64,000 nt of DNA from positions 1 to 64,000 of the forward strand of contig CABIXM010000007.1 of NCBI GenBank assembly GCA_902362725.1, read 5' to 3'. Within the stretch, counting starts at the first letter, position 1; every line of letters starts with the position of its first letter. The notes beneath the pieces were generated by a model. The model searched no databases. It worked only from the letters and a program-made list of their open reading frames with translations, and was not told the origin of the DNA. Made by a program: the position numbers and the translations under genes. Source of the DNA: Clostridiaceae bacterium. GTDB lineage: Bacteria > Bacillota > Clostridia > Lachnospirales > Lachnospiraceae. Shown in pieces: positions 41,344 through 50,166 of the stretch.

Positions 41344-41681
41344 TTAAACTTCTCCCCGCAGGCCGGACACACGCAGGTCTCCGTCAGCTCCTCCATGGAA
41401 TTGATCTGCTGATACATATTCTGCAGATAAGCCAGATCTGCGGAAAACAGCTTCTCAATGGTATTGGGGCGGATATTGGCCAGCGTTCCCAGAGAGGTCA
41501 CAACCCTGGACAGAAGAATAATGGTCAGATACGCCGGATTGCTGACTACCCGCGGATCACGTAAAGGCAGGATCTCGTCCGCCGCTGTGGCCATCCGCAT
41601 CACGCCCTTCTTATGCAGCTCCCCATTTTCATCCAGATAGCCTCTCGGCAGTTCAAATTCAAATTCCGTAATCAGTTCCAT
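41313..41681 (-). CDS. CIS tail-assembly protein with C-terminal zinc-knuckle-like motif
   Basis: A 122-residue protein. It opens MELITEFEFELPRGYLDENG, continues with ILPLRDPRVVSNPAYLTIIL and ends with a Cys cluster, TCVCPACGEKFKKP. This is like the phage 'tail assembly protein' family found right after the tube gene in eCIS clusters, comparable by position to lambda gpG or Mu gp41 chaperones. The C-terminal CXCX2C could bind a metal with one more ligand. The last 31 bases overlap the -1 frame described separately. It follows the tube gene by 84 bases. Confidence 0.75.
   Translation of the reverse strand: MELITEFEFELPRGYLDENGELHKKGVMRMATAADEILPLRDPRVVSNPAYLTIILLSRVVTSLGTLANIRPNTIEKLFSADLAYLQNMYQQINSMEELTETCVCPACGEKFKKPINFTRAE
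41328..41334 (-). promoter_or_regulatory. Putative -1 ribosomal frameshift site A_AAT_TTT
   Basis: In the frame of the tail-assembly gene the codons read CCT ATA AAT TTT ACG, so the heptamer is A|AAT|TTT, an X_XXY_YYZ slippery site, five codons before the stop (13-15 bases). After a -1 slip the next codons are TAC GAG AGC, the DUF6760-like frame. An SD-like GGGGAGA lies about 17 bases upstream and only a weak downstream stem (CGG/CCG) is visible. Not demonstrated; the heptamer could be chance. Confidence 0.6.
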
Positions 41682-41765
41682 AGGTTCTCCTTCCCGTCAG
41701 ATGATATATCAGAGACAGGGGAAGGCCTTCCGGCCCTTTTCCCCTGTCTCTCTCCTCTGTTCTGC

Positions 41766-42206
41766 TTAGCTCTCTCTTGTCATGGACTCGTATACCAGTT
41801 CCACGCTCTCGAACGCAATCTCACTGGAGCTTGCATTGAAATCCGGTGCGGTGTACTTGCTGGGCCATGCATTGGTCAGCGTCCACACTGCCAGCGCGGT
41901 GGATCCGTCGTCGTCAAACAGGGTGATGGTCACATTCTTGTTGTGATCCTCGCCCAGGGAGGTTCCCTGGGATACGGAGGTAATCCAGTCATAGAAGCTT
42001 AAGGAGCTTGTCATGCCCCATTTCAGGGTTACGTTGCCGAACTTGGTCAGACCGTTCATTTTCCGGGACCAGTTTACGCCCTCGTCGCCGGTACGGTACT
42101 CAATCACATCGATACTTGCGTCAAAACCGCTCACCTCTGAAAAGCTTGCCTCTGTAATACCGTCGATTTCGACCTTATAATTATATTTTTTAAATGGATA
42201 TGCCAC
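41766..42206 (-). CDS. CIS inner tube protein (gp19/Hcp-like, Afp1)
   Basis: A 146-residue gp19-family tube protein: MAYPFKKYNYKVEIDGITEA, then FSEVSGFDASIDVIEYRTGD, MNGLTKFGNVTLKWGM and the C-terminal FNASSSEIAFESVELVYESM. It would stack as hexamers within the sheath. It lies between sheath and tail-assembly genes, the standard CIS order. The 37-base gap from the sheath shows no terminator, so both are co-transcribed. Confidence 0.96.
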   Translation of the reverse strand: MAYPFKKYNYKVEIDGITEASFSEVSGFDASIDVIEYRTGDEGVNWSRKMNGLTKFGNVTLKWGMTSSLSFYDWITSVSQGTSLGEDHNKNVTITLFDDDGSTALAVWTLTNAWPSKYTAPDFNASSSEIAFESVELVYESMTRES

Positions 42207-42243
42207 CTCTTTATTCCTCCTTTATCTTATTTTTTGCAGGCTC

Positions 42244-43962
42244 TTATGATTCTTCCATGAACTGTGTAATACGGAAGATTACGAACTCAGCCGGACGGCT
42301 GGGCGCTACGCCGATTTCACAGATCAGACGGCCGTTCAGGATATCGCTCTGGGACATGGTATCTCTGCCGATATTTACATAGAAGGCCTGATCCTCCGTA
42401 TTGCCCACCAGAGCTCCGCTTCTCCACATGTCACGCAGGAACGCGCGGATGGTACGTCCTACTCTTGCCCACAGCATTTCATCGTTGGGCTCAAATACCG
42501 CCCAGTTGGTCTGGGACTTGATACTCTCCTCCAGATAGATGAACAGACGACGAACGTTGACATATTTCCACAGGCTGTTGCTGGAGCAGGTTCTTGCGCC
42601 CCATACGCGGATGCCCTGTCCCGGAAGCGCGCGAATCAGGTTCACGCCGGCCGGATTCAGGATATCCTGCTCTGCCTTATTGTACAGGCAGGAGAGACCG
42701 ATGCAGTTGTATACAACTTCGTTGGCCGGAGCCTTATGTACGCCTCTCTCCACATCGCTTCTCGCATAGATACCGCACACAGCTCCTGAAGGCGGAATGT
42801 ATGCCGGCTTCTTGTTCAGCGCGTCGTAGATCTGAATCCAGGGATGATACATGGCCGCGTAGTCGGAATCAATCTTCTCTCTGTGTGCCAGCACATCCTG
42901 GGGCTTGGTCAGATCCTGCGGAACGTCCAGAACCGCGAAGCTTGCTCCGGTGTTGGTGCAGTGCGCTACCAGCGCCAGCTGAACGGCCGGACTTGTCACG
43001 CCCGGAATCGCCATGATGCTCACATTGCTCAGTTCTTTAAAGGCTGCCAGACCGGTTCTCTTGCCCGGGCCGCCGTCCCTGCCCATAAATACGTCGTCTG
43101 TGATTCCCTTTTTGCCGCCGTCAGAGCCGCCTGCCAAGAATACCACTGCCTTCTCCGCATCAGCTGCTGCGCCGAAGACTGCCAACGGGCTGCCGATCTC
43201 CTTGCCTTCCTCTGCGGTCACGTCTACCAGCTCGGACTTGGAGAGAACCTTTGCGATATAGGATGCCGCCCCGATGTTCAGGGATACACCCTCGTAGATC
43301 TCCACCTGATCCCGGTACGCGATCTCGATGTTCATCTCGCATGCGGAAAGTACCTTCTTCGGAACCGGATTCTTGTCTACCAGATCCTCTTTCACCGGAT
43401 TTACAAGGGTGATGGTGTTGCCCTGTACCATAGCTATCTTATTGTATCCGGTTACTTTGCCGTTGTTGCGGATGGCAATCACGTCGCCCTCAGCGAACAC
43501 AGAACCATTGGCTACGGTGTATACCTTACCGGTAGCGTCATCGCCAGTTACCTCGGTAACTGCTGTCTTTCCCTTGGAAGCCGCTACTGCGGTGACTTTG
43601 ATCTCATTTCCCCATTTTCCGGGGTTCTTTGCCTGGATACTGATTCCGTTGGCTGTCACGCCTGCTGTAGCCGCATCTGAGGCTACCGTTCTCATCACGT
43701 AGCAGCGGGAACCGCCGTTGGCAAAGAACTGCTCTACCGCGTAAGCCAGGTAACGGTACTCACCGTAGGTGGTCTCCGGCAGATAGCCGCCGAATTTCCG
43801 GTTGAAATCCGCGAAGCTGGTCACGAATTCCGGCGTTCCGCTTACCTTTCCTTTTTCTGCCATTCCGATGAATCCGGCTGTGCTGGTTCCCACACCTTCC
43901 ATCGGTCTTAAGCCTGACTCAAATTCCTCTACGTATACTCCTGGAGATAAATATTCTGCCAT
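42244..43962 (-). CDS. CIS contractile sheath protein
   Basis: A tail-sheath protein of about 572 residues. It opens MAEYLSPGVYVEEFESGLRP and ends with the conserved sheath domain (AVFEPNDEMLWARVGRTIRA, FLRDMWRSGALVGN, then CEIGVAPSRPAEFVIFRITQ). Only one sheath gene is seen, whereas Afp/PVC have three. I take ATG 43962 because family members begin MAEYLSPGVY; a TTG at 44010 would add 16 residues that contain the GGAGG site itself. The ribosome site is unusual (see the hairpin entry). It would contract to drive the tube into a target. Confidence 0.96.
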   Translation of the reverse strand: MAEYLSPGVYVEEFESGLRPMEGVGTSTAGFIGMAEKGKVSGTPEFVTSFADFNRKFGGYLPETTYGEYRYLAYAVEQFFANGGSRCYVMRTVASDAATAGVTANGISIQAKNPGKWGNEIKVTAVAASKGKTAVTEVTGDDATGKVYTVANGSVFAEGDVIAIRNNGKVTGYNKIAMVQGNTITLVNPVKEDLVDKNPVPKKVLSACEMNIEIAYRDQVEIYEGVSLNIGAASYIAKVLSKSELVDVTAEEGKEIGSPLAVFGAAADAEKAVVFLAGGSDGGKKGITDDVFMGRDGGPGKRTGLAAFKELSNVSIMAIPGVTSPAVQLALVAHCTNTGASFAVLDVPQDLTKPQDVLAHREKIDSDYAAMYHPWIQIYDALNKKPAYIPPSGAVCGIYARSDVERGVHKAPANEVVYNCIGLSCLYNKAEQDILNPAGVNLIRALPGQGIRVWGARTCSSNSLWKYVNVRRLFIYLEESIKSQTNWAVFEPNDEMLWARVGRTIRAFLRDMWRSGALVGNTEDQAFYVNIGRDTMSQSDILNGRLICEIGVAPSRPAEFVIFRITQFMEES

Positions 43963-43977
43963 TTTCTTTTTTCGGCA

Positions 43978-44007
43978 CGAAGCTTCCTGCTTCGCCCTTC
44001 CTCCTTT
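43978..44007 (-). promoter_or_regulatory. Hairpin between strong SD and sheath start codon
   Basis: On the minus strand a strong AAAGGAGG (44007-44000) is followed by a stem CGAAGC/GCTTCG (43994-43989 with 43983-43978) with loop AGGAA, and then the sheath ATG at 43962. The SD is about 37 bases from the ATG, too far for normal use, and the nearer sequence is A-rich. The hairpin may shorten the distance or hold the initiation region. Confidence 0.45.
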
Positions 44008-44033
44008 CAAATGATATATCTTGTTTCACAACC

Positions 44034-44426
44034 CTATGGAACCATAGTTGTTGTGGCCGGACCGGGATTTACCACCTGGATAACCCCGCCCCAATTACAC
44101 ATGCATTTACATGTGTGATTCACTGCTGGTTTCCCACCGACCAGTACGGTCGGGCTGCCCGGCGCCCAGGGTGCTGACGTCACCGGTATGCAGGGCATCG
44201 GTGTAAGCACTCCAAGCGCTGCCGCAGTCGCCGCCGCTACCTGCGGGTTCGCCATGGAGGTACACATGCCAAAGGGCATAATGTTTACCATCGGCTGATT
44301 GTCTGTGATACAGGCAGGCGCCATGCTGCTGCATTGAACCTTCGCAGCCGGAAGTACATTCAGTACAGACGGCGCCATGCCGAAGCTGCACATAAGCTGC
44401 GCTCCTGCTGTCACAATAACCGGCAT
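44034..44426 (-). CDS. PAAR-like tip protein (DUF4280 type)
   Basis: A 130-residue protein with the DUF4280/PAAR-like pattern: VTAGAQLMCSFGMAPSVLNV, CITDNQPMVNIMPFGMCTSM, then CIPVTSAPWAPGSPTVLVGG and HTCKCMCNWGGVIQVVNPG. PAAR-like proteins cap the spike and carry effectors. The Cys/His content could bind metal and form a sharp tip. It lies 24-30 bases upstream of the sheath gene in the operon. Confidence 0.88.
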   Translation of the reverse strand: MPVIVTAGAQLMCSFGMAPSVLNVLPAAKVQCSSMAPACITDNQPMVNIMPFGMCTSMANPQVAAATAAALGVLTPMPCIPVTSAPWAPGSPTVLVGGKPAVNHTCKCMCNWGGVIQVVNPGPATTTMVP

Positions 44427-44458
44427 TTTCGACCCCCTTTCCTTTCAGGCAGTTCCCG

Positions 44459-45136
44459 CTAAAGCGGTATGACCTTTCCTGCTTCTTTTCCTTCTCCCGG
44501 TCCTACCGGGATGGCGTAGGCTCCGTTTTGGTCTGTTACCGTACGGTATATCCGCACCAGCGCCCCGCCCTTTTCCAGTTGCTCCGGAGGTTTCTCCTCC
44601 GGTTCCACGCGATATTCATTGATACCGCGTTTTTCCATAATGACAAAGGGAAAAAACTCACCTCTGTTTTCCAGCATACAGGGTTTCCCGGTTAAATCCT
44701 CCCGGGTAAAGCCCTGAAACAAAAACCAGTACTCTTCCCCAATCCTGCGCAATTCCCGGAAGGTAAGCCCTGTGGGCTTTTCCCGTAAGAAGCACACCTT
44801 TCTGGGGAAGGGGGCGTCCTCCTTCGGAAGCTGTCCCTCCAGATATTCACAGCCGCCCCGGCCCGGCCTCCGGTACATCCGCACCTCGGCCACCGGTTCC
44901 TCCGGGCTCAAATGCTTTTTCTCCACCTGTACGGTACAGGGGTGATAATCGGGACCCTCCAGATGAACCCTGGTCACAGCCTCCTGGGGCTCCAGAAAAA
45001 TATAAAGCCCGTTCTCCTTTTCTACCGGATGCACGATACGCTCCCCAATAGAAAACAGAAAGCTGTTTTTTCGGATATCCTTTCCCGAATAATCGTCCAC
45101 CAGCCGCAGCGCAAAGGCTATCTTCATCCGAATCAT
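44459..45136 (-). CDS. CIS-associated protein of unknown function
   Basis: A 225-residue soluble protein, not recognised. It opens MKIAFALRLVDDYSGKDIRK, a pattern like small beta-sandwich modules (carboxypeptidase-regulatory/Ig-like) found in CIS clusters; the C-terminus repeats such a motif (VRIYRTVTDQNGAYAIPVGP). It lies between the terminator gene and the PAAR-like gene with 16- and 33-base gaps, so it is co-expressed with structural proteins. It could decorate the particle or fix the PAAR tip; there is no direct evidence. Confidence 0.6.
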   Translation of the reverse strand: MIRMKIAFALRLVDDYSGKDIRKNSFLFSIGERIVHPVEKENGLYIFLEPQEAVTRVHLEGPDYHPCTVQVEKKHLSPEEPVAEVRMYRRPGRGGCEYLEGQLPKEDAPFPRKVCFLREKPTGLTFRELRRIGEEYWFLFQGFTREDLTGKPCMLENRGEFFPFVIMEKRGINEYRVEPEEKPPEQLEKGGALVRIYRTVTDQNGAYAIPVGPGEGKEAGKVIPL

Positions 45137-45151
45137 CGCATTCCTCCCTGT

Positions 45152-45718
45152 CTATCCCCGGTTCGCCACATCGAATTCTGCTGCCACTACGCGGCGGAAG
45201 CTCCGTACTCTTCTGGAAGACAGAAGCACCGGTGCCACGCTGAAATAGATGCCCAGCTGATAGGGAACGGACAGCACCGACCAGATTTTGGTCTTTTCCT
45301 CGTAGCTCAAGGGTAAGAGTGTCACCGAAGCCGTCGTATCCTCGTCTTCCTCCGCTGTCTCATACAGAATCGCATGATCCATCAGTACCTGCATGGCCCT
45401 GCCCAGAATTCTCTGCTCATTTTCCATATTGGACATAAACTGCGACTTTGTGTTGATAAAAAGCGCAAAGAACAGGTTCAGCGGCTTCGGCGGATACTGG
45501 GCTTTATTGCCCCGCAGACGTATCAGATCCTGCTGCTGATATTCCCGCAGCTCCTGAATGTCATACAGATACAAGCCCAACTGAAAATCCGCGTTTTTGT
45601 CTGTAGGTACAGCCAGCGCGATGGACTCCGGCGACTGAATCAATTCCGGACAGATGTTTTCCCGCAGCACTTTCAGCACTTCATTGCTCACATCTGATAT
45701 CACCGAAAAATCTGCCAT
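45152..45718 (-). CDS. CIS tail terminator (DUF4255/Pvc16-like)
   Basis: A 188-residue DUF4255 family protein: SVISDVSNEVLKVLRENICP, then YLYDIQELREYQQQ, PPKPLNLFFALFINTKSQFM and a C-terminal TKIWSVLSVPYQLGIYFSVA. In Afp and PVC this protein (Afp16/Pvc16) ends the tube and fixes particle length. Here it comes before PAAR-like, sheath and tube genes, a common order in this family. The upstream gene is the MORN membrane protein, 17 bases away. Confidence 0.9.
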   Translation of the reverse strand: MADFSVISDVSNEVLKVLRENICPELIQSPESIALAVPTDKNADFQLGLYLYDIQELREYQQQDLIRLRGNKAQYPPKPLNLFFALFINTKSQFMSNMENEQRILGRAMQVLMDHAILYETAEEDEDTTASVTLLPLSYEEKTKIWSVLSVPYQLGIYFSVAPVLLSSRRVRSFRRVVAAEFDVANRG

Positions 45719-45735
45719 AAATTCGCCCTCTCCTT

Positions 45736-47439
45736 CTACTTATTTTCTACGGTAAGGAACATCAGCTGTTCCGGATCGTCCATTTCATAACAGAGCCGGT
45801 AACGCACGTTGTTCTCTTCACATACTTCTTCATAGATGGCTTCCGCCATATTGACCCCGCTGACCTCAAGATAAGTCTTATTCCTGGTTGTCAGCTCATA
45901 GCTTACGGAGCTGAAGGCCGTCGGAATATCCATTCGGATCCGATCGATGGCCACGCACTCCTGCAGTCCCACGCCGCCGTTCTCCGGCGTCTTCAGGGAT
46001 TTCTCCAGAAAATCCACATTCAGGCTGTCCCCGTAGGCTGTTACTGCCGTAATATTGACGGCGGATCCGTCCAGGTCTGCTGCCGCCTGCCATTTATCGG
46101 TACTCAGATAATAGTAGATATGGTAACCGTTCAGTACCGGAAGGCTGGACATCCGCTGCTGCTCTTCCTCTGCGGCCTTCTCCGCCGCTGACTGTTCTAT
46201 GGTAATGACAGTCCCGTCGGATGCCGTCGTCGTGTTGTCCGTAGTAGCTGTGGTATCCGGGATCTGGCTGGCCTCCGTCTCATCCAGGGTCTCGCCATTG
46301 TCGTTGGGCACGTAGTAGCTGTCGCCCTCCGAGGTGGATGTGCTGTCCAGCTGAAGCTCCACCAGGCAGTCCGCTTTCAGAATCACCTGGGCCCGTTCAA
46401 ACAAGAAGCTGGTGCTGCCCTCGTTGTAGTAGACCAAGGGCTTCTCCCCCATCATTTCCAGCACCTTATCCAGGGTCTGGCCCACGAGAGCTTCATACTG
46501 AATCCCGCCTCTGGCAAACTGGCCCTCGAAAAGCTTCCGGCCCGACGCGTCGTAGGAGATTCCCTTTCCCTGGGGCTGTCCCATATAGAACTCGCCTTCA
46601 TACTTCTTCACGCCGCTCTCATAGTAGCTGACGCCCGTGCCATGATAGGCGCCGTTCTGGAATTCCCCTTCGTATATCATGGTTCCGGACTCGTTATATA
46701 GCGTGCCCTCGCCCTGAAAGGCTCCATTTTCAAAATTACCTGCATATTCCATGTTTTTATTTTCAAAATACAGGACTCCGCTTCCGGAAAACTGATTGTC
46801 CTTAAATTCTCCGGTGTACCGCACCGCGCCGTTCACGCCGTACAGGGTGCCGGTCCCGCTGAAGCCGTTGTTCTCAAAACCGCCTTCATAAACCAGGGTG
46901 CCATCCTGATTCCACAGCTTGCCGTTGCCCTTGCATACGCCTGCGGCAATATCGCCCGTGTAGACCACGCTGCCGTTGGCTGCCCGGATATTGGCCTTTC
47001 CAGTATACTCTCCCAACTTCACGTCATCGTAATCGTAGTAGACGGTGGTGGTCACATTCTCCGACGCCGTGGTGTCCGACATGGGGGCCGCTATCCAGTT
47101 GAAATAGATAAACACCGCCGCACAGCCGGCCAGTATCAGGAAATAGACCAGCATTTTCGAGATCCAGAATCTTCCGATGGTGAAGTAATCCTCGGGGGAT
47201 TTTGCCTCGCCATTCAGGACCTTCCGGACCTTGGCATTGATGGGCGTCACCAGCTTGGATGTGATGATATTGGCATTGAAGAGCTGCTGCACCCGGCGTA
47301 CTACCCTCTGGAAGGGATTCATGACCGCGGTACGAAGCCTTATAAATGCCTTTCCCAACAATGTGAAAGCATAGGAACCCTGTACTCCCTGAGACATACG
47401 GGCTATCCCATTTGCTATAAGCTTAAACAGACTTCCCAT
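45736..47439 (-). CDS. MORN-repeat membrane protein in the CIS operon
   Basis: A 567-residue protein. The first about 90 residues are basic and cytosolic (IRLRTAVMNPFQRVVRRVQQ); one membrane segment follows (MLVYFLILAGCAAVFIYFNW). From about residue 145 to 320 there are at least seven MORN-like repeats (EGGFENNGFSGTGTLYGVNG, TGEFKDNQFSGSGVLYFENK and similar). A Ser/Thr/Glu-rich linker and a C-terminal domain (VLNGYHIYYYLSTDKWQAAA) follow. The repeats would face outward if the N-terminus is inside. MORN repeats in bacteria bind or shape membranes and cell walls. Its place in a CIS operon suggests a role in anchoring or sensing; that is inference. Confidence 0.8.
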   Translation of the reverse strand: MGSLFKLIANGIARMSQGVQGSYAFTLLGKAFIRLRTAVMNPFQRVVRRVQQLFNANIITSKLVTPINAKVRKVLNGEAKSPEDYFTIGRFWISKMLVYFLILAGCAAVFIYFNWIAAPMSDTTASENVTTTVYYDYDDVKLGEYTGKANIRAANGSVVYTGDIAAGVCKGNGKLWNQDGTLVYEGGFENNGFSGTGTLYGVNGAVRYTGEFKDNQFSGSGVLYFENKNMEYAGNFENGAFQGEGTLYNESGTMIYEGEFQNGAYHGTGVSYYESGVKKYEGEFYMGQPQGKGISYDASGRKLFEGQFARGGIQYEALVGQTLDKVLEMMGEKPLVYYNEGSTSFLFERAQVILKADCLVELQLDSTSTSEGDSYYVPNDNGETLDETEASQIPDTTATTDNTTTASDGTVITIEQSAAEKAAEEEQQRMSSLPVLNGYHIYYYLSTDKWQAAADLDGSAVNITAVTAYGDSLNVDFLEKSLKTPENGGVGLQECVAIDRIRMDIPTAFSSVSYELTTRNKTYLEVSGVNMAEAIYEEVCEENNVRYRLCYEMDDPEQLMFLTVENK

Positions 47440-47478
47440 TCCTTTCTTTCCTCCAACCGGTTCCTCTTATATTCAGCA

Positions 47479-50154
47479 TTACTGCTCTTCTGCCTGCAGG
47501 GCCTCGCAGCGGAAGATATAGTACTTCGCCGCCATATCCCCGGGATTCTCCCGAAGTACCCTTGCGTACAGGTTCTTGGCCTCATAATAGAAGCCCTTTT
47601 CGTAAAGCTCCATGGCTTTATCAAAGGCGTGCTGACTCTGCTTCATCACGCGCACCTCATCCGCGCCCTTCTCGTCATACATATCCACAAAGCCGATATC
47701 CAGTTCCTCCGTCTTCAGACGGCCCACATAACGGCGCGCGTACCGGGCGGCGCTGCCCAGCTTCTCTCCGGCTTCCTCTGTCATCAGGAAGCGGCTTCCC
47801 ATGCTCCGCAGGAATTCGGTGTGCTCCAGAATCTTCTCGAACTCCGGAGCCAGCACCACCGGAATGTAGCGCTCCTCGTCGCCACAGATGCCGAAGAATA
47901 CATCGGTCTGATCCACCACGAAGGCCACATCCAGCTGGCCATCCGCCCCGTAGAGACGGTTCTCCGCATCGATCCGGGCCAGGATCGTCAGGGCTGCCGT
48001 AGCGGCCGCTTCCGCCCCCTCCTTGCAAATCAGCATGATGCTCTGGAGGTTGGCGTCGTCTATAATCGACACGATCTCACTCTGCTTCGCAAACCGGTTC
48101 ACGGTACTGAAGAACCGGTTCATCAGGGACTCCTTCTGCTCGATGGAAAGGGATTCCTCCGGGTAAAGCCGCACGTTCATCACGGCGAAATTGCCCTTCA
48201 CGCTGCTTCCCAGGGTCAGGGACGCCAGGTTATCCTGTCCCAGAAGCCCTATCATACTGGGCGGCACGAAATGATAATAAGTCTCACTCAGCCGCTCCAG
48301 GCTTACAATCTGTACATTGATATCATCCGCCATCTTGTTGAAGACCTGGGTGATACCTGTCAGTTCATCCTCTGAGGTACTGCGGATCCGGATGCTCCGG
48401 TCGCCGTCCGCAAAGAGCTGCATTTCCCGCTTGATCTCCCCGATGGGAGCAAGAATCCGGTAAAACAGCACCATCAGCATCACCAGTACAATGACCAGGA
48501 AGGCTGCGCAGACCACCGCGAAATCCTTTACGTAATTGGCTGTGTAGGCCGAGACATTCGCCGTATAGACGCCGGTCTCCAGAAGGTACACCGTCTCGCC
48601 GGACAGTCCGCCCACCGGGGTGATACACACCAGGCGCCGTCCCTGCTGATCCTCGATGACGCCGTTCACCGACTCTCCGGTGAGGGCTGCCCGCTTATAG
48701 AGATCCTCCGCCGGAAGATTCATCAGAATCTCGCCGGGATAGAAGCAGGGGCTGTTCTTGTCCACGCCCACATAAATCTGACCGCTCTCATAATAGAGAA
48801 CCCGGGTATAGAGCTCGCGGGTGGCCAGCTGCTGGCTTAAGTAGCGGTAAGCCTCTGTGGAATAATCGTAGGGATACTCGATTTCCTGGAAGGATTCCTG
48901 TCCGAACAGGGCAGCCAGCATATTGCCCTCGTCCATTACCTGTTTTTCAAAGTTCTCGTCGATGGCGCCGCCATAATACTGGAAGGAAATGTATCCGAAC
49001 AGAATCATGGTCAGAGCCAGAAGCGGAACGGTCGCGCTCAGCAGACGTTCCATAATCGTATGGCCGCCCCGGATGGCGCTGGAAAATACGCTCATCATCA
49101 ACACTGCCACCAGTGCGATGGCCGCGTAGACCAGCCACTGTTTCAGAATGAACCAGATAAGCGCCACAGCTCCGTAGCGCAAGCTGTTCAGCACTGTGCC
49201 GTTGCCGTCCTCGCTTACAAGGAAATGAAAGCCTGTGTCCTGTCCGTTCTTCACCAGGGCTGTAAAAGTATTGAGCCCCGACATGGACATGGACACGATA
49301 TCCCGCGGCGTATACACACTGGATCCGCCAAAGGGACTGCTGCCTCCAAGCAGCGTCTCCTCGGAGCCGTCCGTCAAATTCAGACGGCTGATGTCCCCGC
49401 TCTCGTGCTCGCCCAGATAGATGTACCCGCTCTCCGCGTAGGCGATAAAGGTGGGATACATGAGCGTCTCCAGGGTTCTGGCCGGATAGACCTCATACAC
49501 GGTCTCCTCATTGGCGAAGTAGACCTTGCCGGAATCGGAGATATACACCAGATTTGTGCTGTTACCCATGGCCTTATAGACGCCCTCGCCGGTCTTCAGG
49601 GGATAGGTTCTTGTATTTTTCAGAGACAGCGTGTCATCCAGCACCGCTCCGAATTCGTAGCTGCTGCGGATGGCCTGAGTCTCGTTTTTGTCCGTGGAAA
49701 TCAGGGTAATCGTATCGCCCGAGGCGTTGATCCAGCCAAAGGTGTGATTTTCCTCCGGAGTCAGGGTAAATACCTTCTTTTCCTTGCGGAAATGATTGTT
49801 AAAGTCCAGTACCACCAGCTCCTGGGATAAGAGCTCGCCGGTATAGGCGTCCTTTTTGTCCCGCAGCATATAGGTGTAGGTATCGCCGGCCGCCATGCCC
49901 CGGATGTTGTACATCACAGACTTCTTTACAGTCCGGAACCGGTAGGTTCCGCTGATGGCGCCGCTTTTCTCGATCCGCGCGATGACGGTATCCTTGCCCT
50001 CGTACCAGCCGGAGATGGTCCTGCCCTCCGCAGCTGTGCAGAAGCCCAGCAAGGAATCCAGAGAAACCGTATTTTTTTGAATGCCCTGCCAGCCTGCATA
50101 GATTCCTGCCACTACCCAGATGACCAGCAATAATCTTCTCAATCCTTTGTTCAT
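47479..50154 (-). CDS. Membrane sensor with HAMP and degenerate class III cyclase-like domain
   Basis: An 891-residue protein. An N-terminal membrane segment (residues about 7-23) is followed by an extracellular beta-propeller-like region (about 30-330), then hydrophobic segments near 340-360 and 375-395, a second outside domain (about 400-545), a further membrane segment (FAVVCAAFLVIVLVMLMVLF), and a HAMP domain (RILAPIGEIKREMQLFADGD). Next comes a cyclase-homology region (YYHFVPPSMIGLLGQDNLAS) in which the usual metal-binding SDIRGFT is replaced by MNVRLYPE, so it is probably inactive. The C-terminus is a TPR-like helix pair (ELYEKGFYYEAKNLYARVLR). It may relay an outside signal to the CIS without making cAMP. 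Confidence 0.75.
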   Translation of the reverse strand: MNKGLRRLLLVIWVVAGIYAGWQGIQKNTVSLDSLLGFCTAAEGRTISGWYEGKDTVIARIEKSGAISGTYRFRTVKKSVMYNIRGMAAGDTYTYMLRDKKDAYTGELLSQELVVLDFNNHFRKEKKVFTLTPEENHTFGWINASGDTITLISTDKNETQAIRSSYEFGAVLDDTLSLKNTRTYPLKTGEGVYKAMGNSTNLVYISDSGKVYFANEETVYEVYPARTLETLMYPTFIAYAESGYIYLGEHESGDISRLNLTDGSEETLLGGSSPFGGSSVYTPRDIVSMSMSGLNTFTALVKNGQDTGFHFLVSEDGNGTVLNSLRYGAVALIWFILKQWLVYAAIALVAVLMMSVFSSAIRGGHTIMERLLSATVPLLALTMILFGYISFQYYGGAIDENFEKQVMDEGNMLAALFGQESFQEIEYPYDYSTEAYRYLSQQLATRELYTRVLYYESGQIYVGVDKNSPCFYPGEILMNLPAEDLYKRAALTGESVNGVIEDQQGRRLVCITPVGGLSGETVYLLETGVYTANVSAYTANYVKDFAVVCAAFLVIVLVMLMVLFYRILAPIGEIKREMQLFADGDRSIRIRSTSEDELTGITQVFNKMADDINVQIVSLERLSETYYHFVPPSMIGLLGQDNLASLTLGSSVKGNFAVMNVRLYPEESLSIEQKESLMNRFFSTVNRFAKQSEIVSIIDDANLQSIMLICKEGAEAAATAALTILARIDAENRLYGADGQLDVAFVVDQTDVFFGICGDEERYIPVVLAPEFEKILEHTEFLRSMGSRFLMTEEAGEKLGSAARYARRYVGRLKTEELDIGFVDMYDEKGADEVRVMKQSQHAFDKAMELYEKGFYYEAKNLYARVLRENPGDMAAKYYIFRCEALQAEEQ

Positions 50155-50166
50155 AGCTGCGCCCCT

